A DNA stretch of 8,751 bases. Origin: Bacteroidetes bacterium UBA2234 (GTDB taxonomy: Bacteria; Bacteroidota; Bacteroidia; NS11-12g; UBA955). The stretch lies in assembly GCA_002347985.1 (NCBI GenBank), contig DDYM01000012.1, forward strand, positions 1-8,751. The letters run 5' to 3'. The translations under genes were made by a program, and so were the position numbers. The notes under the pieces are model-generated. The model ran no database searches and was not told the DNA's origin. It saw only the letters and a list, made by a program, of their open reading frames with translations. How positions within the stretch are numbered: position 1 is the stretch's first letter; every line of letters begins with the position of its first letter. Below, piece by piece: positions 1-6,860 of this stretch.

Positions 1-17
1 CCGCCAAAATTGCCGAA

Positions 18-37
18 AGCTGATTGAAGCTGATTGA
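18..37. repeat. 10-bp tandem direct repeat (2 copies)
   Basis: The unit agctgattga occurs twice back to back at 18-27 and 28-37. It lies at the left edge, where each plus-strand frame reaches a stop codon (at 21-23, 25-27 and 35-37). A gene entering from the left on the plus strand would therefore end inside or next to this repeat. I cannot tell which frame, if any, was coding. No function is implied. Confidence 0.6.
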
Positions 38-242
38 ATTTGGAAAAATCTAAGGGTTTCAAATGGGATGGTTTGTGGGATTAACAAAAGCCAAGGGATG
101 TTTGTTTTTGGGGTGGCAAAAATGGTATAAATGCGTCCTCAAACCAAGCATAGAAAGAAATTGAATGAGAAATTGCCGACGAAAGATGCTTCTAAATCGT
201 TGATTGGAGCAAATGGGTATTTCGCTTGTGGCAAAATTCTTG

Positions 243-250
243 TAGGTTTG
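243..250 (+). promoter_or_regulatory. Candidate Bacteroidota -7 promoter box
   Basis: TAGGTTTG is an exact match to the TAnnTTTG -7 element described for Bacteroides and Flavobacterium sigma-ABfr-type promoters. A -33 element is poor: the nearest candidate is TTTC at 220-223, 19 bp upstream, against the expected TTG or TTTG. Transcription would begin a few bases after 250. That leaves almost no leader before the ATG at 261 but about 30 nt before the ATG at 288, which favours 288 as the start of the following gene. Confidence 0.5.
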
Positions 251-287
251 TAATTCTAGCATGAAATTTCAACCGAAGTATTCTAAG

Positions 288-2417
288 ATGAAACAAACAT
301 TTTCAATTTTATTTACAGTGGCTTTGGCTACATCTGTAATTCCCGCTGCTGCGCAATCAAAAGGCAAGGCCAAAGGAAAACCTGCAACCGCTCAGACTGC
401 AAACACTCCAAATATTGCTGCCCAGCGCTTGGGGATGTATAAAAAATTCTCATTAAAAACAGATACCGCACTTTTATCGGTTGCTGAACGTGAATGTATT
501 ACGCATTTGATCAAAGCAGCGCAAATTGCCGATCGTATTTTTTGGAAACAGACTTACGGCGACAAAGATCAATTTTTGAGAGGCATCAAAGATTCTTCGG
601 AGAGAAAATTTGCGGAAATCAATTATGGTCCTTGGGATCGTTTGAATAACAATGAACCTTTTATGAAGGGATATGGTCCTAAGCCGGATGGCGTGAATTT
701 TTATCCCCGCGATTTCTCCATGGATGGGATTGATCCCAATATGCTTGATTTTGTTAAAAGCCCTTATGCGGTTGTTCGTGATTTCAAGGCACCAGGACCT
801 ATCGATCCAAGCAAACACAAGGATGGACCTATTATTCCTGAGCCCATGGGATTGCCAATTACGTCAAGTACTGGAAAGCAATATGAGGTGTTGAAATATG
901 GCGAATTTTATCGTGAAGATGTAATGAAATTGGGCGATGAAATGCATGCTGCCTCTGAGGCGATTATGAAAGAAGACAAGGAGTTTGGTATGTATTTGCG
1001 GGAGAGAATGGGTGCATTGATGATGGATGATTACATTGGAAGTGATATCAAATGGTTGAGTCTGAAAAGTCATTTGGATTTTGTGATCGGTCCAATTGAA
1101 AATTACGAAGACAAATTGTTAGGTCAGAAAACGTCCTATGAAGCCTATGTCTTGGTTAGAGACAAAGAATGGGGCGCAAAATTGGATAAGTTCATCGCCT
1201 ATTTGCCCACGTTGCAAGCCGGATTGCCTGTTTCTTCTGAGTATAAGCCCGATTTGAATGCGTCGCCAGAAAAAAATGGAAATGGCGCGGTAGATATGCA
1301 GATGAATGCACCCGGATTTCCGCCGATGGATGGCACACACACTCCGTTGAGTCAGTTGGCTGTTTTTGATGTGGTTTACTATGGCGGAGATTGTAATGCA
1401 GGCAGTAAAACCATTGCGGTGAATTTGCCCAATGATGAGCGCATTCAACAGAATTTCGGTACACGTCGATCACAACTGAAAAATACAATGCAAGCAAAAT
1501 TTGAGAATATGGTTGTTCCCATTTCTCAGCGTGTGATTGTGCCTTCACAGCAGAAACATATTACGTTCAACGCGTTTTTCTCCAATGTGATGTTTCATGA
1601 GGTGGCTCATGGTTTGGGAATTAAGAATGTAGTGGGCAATTCAAAGTTGACAGTGAGAGAAGCGCTGGGTGCAGATTATTCTGCCATCGAGGAGTGTAAA
1701 GCCGATGTTTTGGGTTTGTATATGGTTACCCAGTTGTTCGACAAAAAAGAGTTGGAGGGCACTTTGGATGATTACTACGTGACTTTTGTAGCCAGTGTTT
1801 TTCGCTCCGTGCGATTTGGCGCTGCATCGGCTCATGGAAAAGCCAATATGATCACTTTCAATACATTGCTACAACGCGGTGCGATTGTGGTTGAAGAAAA
1901 GGGCAAGGCCCAAGCAGACGGGGGTGCAGAAAAAAGATGGTACAAGGTAGATGTAGAGAAAATGCGTCAGGTCATCTCTGATTTGGCAGCTGAACTTTTG
2001 ATATTGCAAGGAAATGGTGATGCCGCTGCGGTGAAGACAATGTTGGATAGCAGAGGCGTTATTGGTGCTCCGTTGCAAATCGATTTGAAAAGAATTGAAA
2101 CCGCAGGTATTCCAGTTGATTTGATTTTTGATCAGGGGATTGAGACATTGGGTTTGACCAAGTTTTATAAGCCCTTGCCAGAAATGAAAATGCAAAACAA
2201 TGGTGGCAAAGGAAAGCCCGGAATGGGCGGTCCTGGTCAAGGTGGCCCAGGCGGAATGGGTGGTCCTGGACACGGTGGTCCTGGTCAGGGTGGTCCTGGT
2301 CAAGGAGGTCCGGGTCAAGGAGGTCCTGGTATGGGCGCTCCTGGTATGGGCGCACCGGGTCAGCCAAATATTCCTGGTGGACAAGTACCTCCCCCACCTC
2401 CAGCACCTAAGAAGTAA
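288..2417 (+). CDS. Exported M49-family (dipeptidyl-peptidase III-like) zinc metallopeptidase with Gly/Pro-rich tail
   Basis: Likely a periplasmic or secreted zinc peptidase related to dipeptidyl-peptidase III, which removes N-terminal dipeptides from short oligopeptides. With residue 1 at ATG 288 (709 aa), residues 1-22 form a signal peptide: Lys2, a hydrophobic run, then Ala-Ala-Ala before Gln23. A Lys/Ala-rich linker follows. The catalytic core carries the block NLPNDERIQ (about 379-387), the zinc motif HEVAH (437-441) and EECKAD (468-473); family knowledge makes His437, His441 and Glu469 the metal ligands and Glu438 the catalytic base. The motif is HEXXH, whereas classical DPP III has HEXXGH; a pentapeptide HEXXH variant is known in some bacterial M49 members. 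Residues about 638-709 are a low-complexity Gly-Pro-Gln/Met tail ending in a proline run and two lysines. An in-frame ATG at 261 would add nine residues (MKFQPKYSK) ahead of the signal peptide; I prefer 288 because it gives a compact signal peptide and a normal leader after the promoter box. Substrate specificity is inferred only from the family. Confidence 0.85.
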   Translation: MKQTFSILFTVALATSVIPAAAQSKGKAKGKPATAQTANTPNIAAQRLGMYKKFSLKTDTALLSVAERECITHLIKAAQIADRIFWKQTYGDKDQFLRGIKDSSERKFAEINYGPWDRLNNNEPFMKGYGPKPDGVNFYPRDFSMDGIDPNMLDFVKSPYAVVRDFKAPGPIDPSKHKDGPIIPEPMGLPITSSTGKQYEVLKYGEFYREDVMKLGDEMHAASEAIMKEDKEFGMYLRERMGALMMDDYIGSDIKWLSLKSHLDFVIGPIENYEDKLLGQKTSYEAYVLVRDKEWGAKLDKFIAYLPTLQAGLPVSSEYKPDLNASPEKNGNGAVDMQMNAPGFPPMDGTHTPLSQLAVFDVVYYGGDCNAGSKTIAVNLPNDERIQQNFGTRRSQLKNTMQAKFENMVVPISQRVIVPSQQKHITFNAFFSNVMFHEVAHGLGIKNVVGNSKLTVREALGADYSAIEECKADVLGLYMVTQLFDKKELEGTLDDYYVTFVASVFRSVRFGAASAHGKANMITFNTLLQRGAIVVEEKGKAQADGGAEKRWYKVDVEKMRQVISDLAAELLILQGNGDAAAVKTMLDSRGVIGAPLQIDLKRIETAGIPVDLIFDQGIETLGLTKFYKPLPEMKMQNNGGKGKPGMGGPGQGGPGGMGGPGHGGPGQGGPGQGGPGQGGPGMGAPGMGAPGQPNIPGGQVPPPPPAPKK
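2226..2363 (+). repeat. 15-bp coding repeats (Gly-Gly-Pro-Gly-X) in the peptidase tail
   Basis: Nine pentapeptide units lie in tandem inside the M49-like gene: GGPGQ, GGPGG, (one extra Met), GGPGH, three GGPGQ, GGPGM, GAPGM and GAPGQ. At DNA level this is an imperfect 15-bp repeat close to GGTCCTGGTCAAGGA/T, broken by one extra codon. Expansion or contraction by whole units would keep the reading frame. The plus strand is dense in GG pairs. Long open frames on other strands or frames here are side products of the repeat. Confidence 0.9.
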
Positions 2418-2489
2418 TTTATGACCGATTGGGGCTTGAAAGAAAGAGTGTAAGAGTTTTGTTTAATGAAATTTTGAAGAGAAAAACGT

Positions 2490-4583
2490 ATGAGATTTAA
2501 TAAATGGGTGGTATTGACCTCAACATCATTGATGTTGGCATTGTTTGTTTTTTGTAGCAACAAGAAGTTTGGTGACAATGATGGATTTTTGGGTTCTTTG
2601 ATGCGCATGCTTTCCGAAGCGCATTATCAGCCGAAGGCGATCGATGATCAGTTGTCGGGCGAAATCTTTACCAATGTGATCAACAATTTGGATCGCGACA
2701 AGCACTTTTTCACGCAGGGCGACATTGATAGACTTTCGGTTTTTAAAACTTCCATCGACGATCAAATTCAGGCAGGGAGGTTTGATTTTTTTGATTCTAC
2801 CTGGACTCTGTTAATGAAGCGTTTGGATCAATTGGATCCGATGATTCAGAATACATTATCAAGGCCGTTTAACTATCAAACGGATCAATCTTACACTGTG
2901 TACGATGATGTTGTGGCCTTTCAACCCGATTGGAAAACGTTGGAATCAGATTGGCAAAAATGGTTGCAATTTCAATCTATGGAGAGATTGTCTCGAAAAG
3001 TAGAAGCCCAAAAGAAAATGAAGGACTCGGCTGGCATCGCCAAGCAAAAGCCTTACGATACTTTGGAATTGCAAGCGCGCAATGAAACCAAGAAATTCTA
3101 CAGCGACTGGTTTAAGCGTTTAAGGAAAATGGATCGAAGAGACCAACTTTCAATGTATGCCAATGCAATTGCAGAAATTTATGATCCTCACACCAACTAT
3201 TTTCCACCAGAGGACAAGGAGAATTTTGATATCAGCATGACCGGCAAATTGGAGGGTATAGGAGCCACGCTAACCGAGAGAGATGGTTATGTGAAAGTTG
3301 AACGCATTGTACCGGGCAGTGCCAGTTACCGTCAGGGCGAATTGAAAGCAGGCGATTTGATTTTAAAAGTGGCCCAAGGATCGGCTGAGCCAGTGGACAT
3401 CGTAGACATGAAGTTGGACGATGCCATTCAATTGATTCGAGGCAAAAAGGGTACTGAAGTGAGGTTAACAGTTAAAAAGCCGGATGGAAGTGTTGTGGTA
3501 ATTCCAATTGTGAGAGAGGTAGTTGTGATCGAAGAGAGCTTTGCGCGCAGCGCTTTGTTGAAGTACTCAGGAAAGACATTTGGGCTGATTCATTTGCCGA
3601 GTTTTTATGCCGATTTCTCACAACGAGGCAGAGGTCGTAATTGCACCGGCGATATGAAAATCGAAATGGATAAATTGGTGAAGGCGGGTGCATCGGGAAT
3701 TATTATCGACCTGAGAAATAACGGGGGTGGAAGTTTGGCTGATGCGATTGAGATGGGTGGTTTATTTATTCCACGGGGTCCAATTGTTCAGGTAAAAGAT
3801 ATGAGAGGTATTGAGGTGTATGCAGATCAGGATGACGATGTGAATTACAAGGGTCCGATCGTGATTTTGACCAACACTTACAGCGCTTCGGCATCGGAAA
3901 TTTTAGCAGCGGCGCTACAGGACTATGGCAGGGCAGTCATTGTTGGCAGCAAGAGTACTTTTGGCAAAGGAACCGTTCAAACATTTGTTCCATTGGAAGG
4001 TGGAATGTCTGAGGTTTTCCCCAGGGGTTACGGGCAGTTGAAAGTGACAATTCAGAAGTTTTATCGCATCAATGGCGGGACCACACAGTTAAAGGGAGTT
4101 GAACCAGATGTGGTGTTGCCGGATGTGTACGATGGTATCGAACAGGGAGAAAAGGAGATGGACTTCCATTTGGCGTACGATAAAATCCCTGCGGCGGAAT
4201 ACAAGCCTTTCAATCCCTATAAGGAAGCACAGCGTAAGAAAGCGATAGAGCAATCTGCAAAGCGTTTGCAAAAAAATCCATACTACAACTTGGTTCAGCA
4301 ACGAGCCAAAGAGTTGGCAGCTGTTCGCACTTCATATACTTATTCATTGAATATGTCGAAATTTGAGCAGCAAGAAGCCGCTCTAAGGGCGCAAGACAAG
4401 CCTTTGAGAGACTACAAGTATCGCAGTATTTGTGATACGGTGATGGCTTTGGATGTAGACATGCAAGGGGTGAAAGGCGATGCAATCAAGGAAGCACAAA
4501 AGTTGGATTGGTTGAAGCGTTATCGCGAGGATGCTGGCATGGACGAAGCGGTAAGGATTTTGTGCGATTGGACTGGCAAATAG
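2490..4583 (+). CDS. prc: Carboxy-terminal (tail-specific) protease Prc/Tsp, peptidase family S41
   Basis: A periplasmic serine protease that cleaves proteins from unstructured C-termini. At 697 aa it is close to the 682 aa of E. coli Prc. Residues 1-22 are a hydrophobic export signal; Cys22 sits in a poor lipobox (FVFC), so a lipoprotein is possible but not convincing. The N-terminal helical region is followed by YDPHTNYFPPE (231-241), a PDZ domain at about 250-335, and the S41 catalytic core. The core has IDLRNNGGGS (406-415), TYSASASEI (463-471) and STFGKGTVQ (489-497). By comparison with E. coli Prc (Ser430, Asp441, Lys455) the nucleophile is Ser467, the general base Lys493, and the third residue Asp478; spacing agrees apart from one extra residue before the lysine. 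A Lys/Gln-rich C-terminal domain of the Prc type covers about 550-690. The gene starts 72 bp after the M49-like gene with no convincing promoter between, so co-transcription is likely. All catalytic residues are present. Confidence 0.95.
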   Translation: MRFNKWVVLTSTSLMLALFVFCSNKKFGDNDGFLGSLMRMLSEAHYQPKAIDDQLSGEIFTNVINNLDRDKHFFTQGDIDRLSVFKTSIDDQIQAGRFDFFDSTWTLLMKRLDQLDPMIQNTLSRPFNYQTDQSYTVYDDVVAFQPDWKTLESDWQKWLQFQSMERLSRKVEAQKKMKDSAGIAKQKPYDTLELQARNETKKFYSDWFKRLRKMDRRDQLSMYANAIAEIYDPHTNYFPPEDKENFDISMTGKLEGIGATLTERDGYVKVERIVPGSASYRQGELKAGDLILKVAQGSAEPVDIVDMKLDDAIQLIRGKKGTEVRLTVKKPDGSVVVIPIVREVVVIEESFARSALLKYSGKTFGLIHLPSFYADFSQRGRGRNCTGDMKIEMDKLVKAGASGIIIDLRNNGGGSLADAIEMGGLFIPRGPIVQVKDMRGIEVYADQDDDVNYKGPIVILTNTYSASASEILAAALQDYGRAVIVGSKSTFGKGTVQTFVPLEGGMSEVFPRGYGQLKVTIQKFYRINGGTTQLKGVEPDVVLPDVYDGIEQGEKEMDFHLAYDKIPAAEYKPFNPYKEAQRKKAIEQSAKRLQKNPYYNLVQQRAKELAAVRTSYTYSLNMSKFEQQEAALRAQDKPLRDYKYRSICDTVMALDVDMQGVKGDAIKEAQKLDWLKRYREDAGMDEAVRILCDWTGK

Positions 4584-4589
4584 TGGCGT

Positions 4590-5249
4590 TTAATCCTTCC
4601 ACAGGGGTTGGAAGAGAATGACCGCTAGAACCACAATCAAACCGTCTAATGCGCCCACCAGCGCAATGTCGTTCCAAACAGAGGAAACCAAAACAGGATT
4701 CAGTGTTTTATTGGATGCTTGCATGCCAACAAGGATTAGGGGGAGTATTACGGGAAGGCTAAGCACGGGGGCTAGGAAGCCAGCCTGATTGGCTTTGGTT
4801 GCAATGGCTCCGATGAGTGTGAATATACTTCCGATTCCAGCAATAACTAGGGTGAGATTGCAGAAATAAGCCATGGGGTGCTGAATGGGGAAACCCATGA
4901 AGAAGGCAAATAAAAGAAGATTGGCCAGGGTGAGGAGACTCATTGTGAACCAGCCGTATATCATTTTCGACCATAGTATATTCTGTGGAGGGGAGAGTTG
5001 GTTGAAGTAAATCCATCGTGCGCGATTTACACTGAGGAAATTTTTGGAAATGGCTTGTAAGGTGCAGAATATCAGAATGATCCAAAAAAGGCTACTCCAA
5101 ATTTTTGCATTGATATTGGGTTGGGAAAGAAATGCGAGTAAGGTCATTGTAGCCATCTGCAACAGGGCGGCAGCCAGGACGGCGGGTTTTTTGAGATCGA
5201 GCTGAAATTCAGCTTTCACCAGTTTGACCAAATTCGAGAAATTTTGCAT
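4590..5249 (-). CDS. ccmB: Heme exporter / cytochrome c maturation protein CcmB
   Basis: Integral membrane subunit of the CcmAB ABC transporter module, which drives release of holo-CcmE during System I cytochrome c maturation. The protein is 219 aa, almost the same as E. coli CcmB (220 aa). Six hydrophobic segments are visible at about 22-42, 47-67, 97-121, 126-150, 157-177 and 194-215. The family-like stretch FLSVNRARWIYFNQLSPPQ lies between segments 2 and 3, and PVLSLPVILPLILVG in segment 5. The start is the only well-placed ATG (5247-5249 on the complement), followed by MQNFSNLVKL and an amphipathic N-terminus. No ccmA, ccmC, ccmE or ccmF lies beside it: prc converges from the left with 6 bp between stops, and a divergent carboxylase gene lies to the right. 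Its partners must therefore be encoded elsewhere. Confidence 0.88.
   Translation of the reverse strand: MQNFSNLVKLVKAEFQLDLKKPAVLAAALLQMATMTLLAFLSQPNINAKIWSSLFWIILIFCTLQAISKNFLSVNRARWIYFNQLSPPQNILWSKMIYGWFTMSLLTLANLLLFAFFMGFPIQHPMAYFCNLTLVIAGIGSIFTLIGAIATKANQAGFLAPVLSLPVILPLILVGMQASNKTLNPVLVSSVWNDIALVGALDGLIVVLAVILFQPLWKD
4596..4614. other. Small hairpin in the convergent prc/ccmB junction
   Basis: CTTCCA (4596-4601) and TGGAAG (4609-4614) can pair as a 6-bp stem with a 7-nt loop. It lies just past the prc stop and within the last codons of ccmB. No U-run follows on the plus strand, so it does not look like a standard intrinsic terminator. It could still mark the end of prc transcripts. Low confidence. 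Confidence 0.2.
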
Positions 5250-5276
5250 CGCGATAAGGGTGCGAAGTTAAATCAA

Positions 5277-5313
5277 AAGGTGGGTGGTTAGTAATTCTTG
5301 CCCAAGGTGGGTG
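5277..5313. repeat. 10-bp direct repeat in the ccmB/biotin-carboxylase divergent region
   Basis: AAGGTGGGTG occurs at 5277-5286 and again at 5304-5313, a centre-to-centre distance of 27 bp. The second copy runs into GTGA-AAA-TCAC (5311-5321), a short inverted repeat with 4-bp arms. Both lie in the 101-bp gap between two divergently transcribed genes and could be regulator-binding sites, but nothing shows this directly. No good TAnnTTTG box is visible for ccmB. For the carboxylase the closest is GATATTTG at 5334-5341, one mismatch at the first base and without a -33 partner. Confidence 0.3.
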
Positions 5314-5350
5314 AAAATCACAATTCAGACTGCGATATTTGCACTTACTC

Positions 5351-6856
5351 ATGTTTAAGAAAATATTGATTGCCAACCGCGGGGAGATTGCCATTCGGGT
5401 AATGCGTACTTGCAAGGAAATGGGCATTAAAACGGTTGCTATTTACAGCGAAGCTGATGTTCAAGCGTTGCATGTTCGTTATGCTGATGAGGCGTATTGT
5501 GTGGGTGGTGCGGCGAGTTCAGACAGTTATTTGAGAATGGATCGTATCATCGAATTGTGCAAGAAAACAGGGGCGGAGGCGGTTCATCCGGGGTATGGTT
5601 TTTTGAGTGAAAATGCAGGCTTTGCGCGGGCATTGAAGGCCGAGGGATTGGTTTTGATTGGGCCGAGTGCCGAATCGATGGAGGTGATGGGAAGTAAAAT
5701 TGCGTCAAAACAGGCGGTAAAGGCCTTTGGAGTTCCTTTGGTCCCCGGTATTGATGAGGCGATTAAAAATCCGGAAGATGCTTTGCAGGTGGCGATAGAA
5801 GTGGGCTTTCCAGTGTTGGTGAAGGCCAGTGCGGGTGGAGGCGGAAAAGGAATGCGGGTGGTGGATAGAAAAGAAGACTTTATTTCGGCATTGCAAATGG
5901 CTCAAAACGAAGCCAGAAATGCATTTGGCGATGATAGTGTTTTCATTGAAAAATATGTGGGGAGTCCTCGACATATTGAGATTCAGCTGATGGCTGATAA
6001 TTATGGCAACGCTTGTTATTTGTTTGAGCGTGAGTGTAGCATTCAGCGCAGGCATCAGAAGTTGGTTGAGGAAGCGCCGAGTGCGGTGCTTACTCCTGAG
6101 ATTCGCCGAGCCATGGGCGAGGCGGCAGTAAATGTAGCCAAAGCTTGTAACTATTCAGGTGCAGGAACCGTTGAGTTTCTTTTGAGTGAGTCGATGGAAT
6201 TCTACTTCCTTGAAATGAATACTCGATTGCAAGTAGAACACCCTGTTACTGAACTGATTACGGGCGTAGATTTGGTAAAAGAGCAAATTTTGGTTGCTGC
6301 CGGTGAAAAATTGAGTTTTACCCAAGATGAATTGAAAATTAATGGCCATGCAATAGAACTGCGAATTTGCGCCGAAGATCCAGTCAATCAGTTTTTACCC
6401 AACGTGGGTACAGTGGAAACCTACAAAGTGCCTCAGGGTCCGGGAATTAGGGTTGATGATTGTATGGAAAGCGGGATGGAGATTCCGATCTATTACGACA
6501 ATATGCTGGCGAAGTTGATTGTTTGGGCTCCAACGAGATTGGAGGCGATTGCCAAAATGCGAAGAGCGATTGGTGAATATGTGATAACCGGAATTGAGAC
6601 AACCTTGATGTTTGGGGATTTTGTGATGCAGCACCCCGCATTTATTGAGGGCAATTTCGATACACACTTCATACAGCATTATTTCACAGGAACGGAATTG
6701 GAAGCACCGGAATTAGACAAATCTGAGCAGGAATTGTTGGCGATGGCAGCGATTCAGTTTTTCCAACAAGGTGGTAAATCTGATGTCGCTCTTATGGATT
6801 CAACAGCCGTAAATCACGGTCACACAGATTGGTATTTGCAGCGAAAAGCCTATTGA
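5351..6856 (+). CDS. accC: Biotin carboxylase subunit of an acyl-CoA (acetyl-/propionyl-CoA) carboxylase
   Basis: ATP-dependent carboxylation of the biotin on a carrier protein, the first half-reaction of acetyl- or propionyl-CoA carboxylase, in the cytoplasm. The 501-aa product starts MFKKILIANRGEIAIRV, the family N-terminus, at ATG 5351; an upstream TTG (5339) would add four residues that the family lacks. Landmarks, with E. coli AccC equivalents: the HPGYGFLSEN motif (79-88), Lys116, Lys158, the glycine-rich ATP loop GGGGKGM (162-168), His208, RRHQK (233-237), Glu275, EMNTRLQVEHP (288-298) with Glu288, Asn290, Arg292 and Glu296, and Arg338. Every catalytic residue I checked is present. E. 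coli AccC is 449 aa, so about 50 residues at the C-terminus (452-501) are extra; they do not resemble a biotin carrier domain (no AMKM-type motif). No carrier or carboxyltransferase gene is adjacent. The next gene starts 4 bp downstream. The acyl-CoA substrate cannot be decided from this subunit. Confidence 0.93.
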   Translation: MFKKILIANRGEIAIRVMRTCKEMGIKTVAIYSEADVQALHVRYADEAYCVGGAASSDSYLRMDRIIELCKKTGAEAVHPGYGFLSENAGFARALKAEGLVLIGPSAESMEVMGSKIASKQAVKAFGVPLVPGIDEAIKNPEDALQVAIEVGFPVLVKASAGGGGKGMRVVDRKEDFISALQMAQNEARNAFGDDSVFIEKYVGSPRHIEIQLMADNYGNACYLFERECSIQRRHQKLVEEAPSAVLTPEIRRAMGEAAVNVAKACNYSGAGTVEFLLSESMEFYFLEMNTRLQVEHPVTELITGVDLVKEQILVAAGEKLSFTQDELKINGHAIELRICAEDPVNQFLPNVGTVETYKVPQGPGIRVDDCMESGMEIPIYYDNMLAKLIVWAPTRLEAIAKMRRAIGEYVITGIETTLMFGDFVMQHPAFIEGNFDTHFIQHYFTGTELEAPELDKSEQELLAMAAIQFFQQGGKSDVALMDSTAVNHGHTDWYLQRKAY

Positions 6857-6860
6857 TTTG

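Noticed and set aside
59..262. 67-aa minus-strand open frame in the left intergenic region
   Set aside because: It has no recognisable domain and an unlikely composition (rich in His, Phe, Asn and Arg), and it overlaps the candidate promoter of the M49-like gene.
261..287. Upstream ATG of the M49-like gene (adds MKFQPKYSK)
   Set aside because: It would leave only about 3-8 nt of leader after the promoter box and lengthen the signal peptide n-region. It is still possible, so I mention it in the gene entry.
1119..1548. Two overlapping minus-strand open frames (109 and 118 aa) inside the M49-like gene
   Set aside because: They have no family resemblance or plausible start context and lie antisense to a gene with clear catalytic motifs.
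1869..2406. Long minus-strand open frames (171 and 115 aa) opposite the glycine-rich tail, and a plus-strand 74-aa frame at 2200-2424
   Set aside because: They are made by the repeat itself (Thr-Arg-Thr or Val-Leu-Val repeats in the other frames), resemble no family, and lie fully on a well-supported gene.
2418..2489. Promoter for prc, GAGTTTTG at 2454-2461
   Set aside because: It mismatches the first base of TAnnTTTG, and the nearest upstream TTG (2429-2431) is 22 bp away, so the support is too weak to call.
5339..5350. TTG start four codons upstream of the biotin carboxylase ATG
   Set aside because: The residues MHLL precede the conserved family N-terminus MFKKILIANRGEIA, and the ATG at 5351 fits better.
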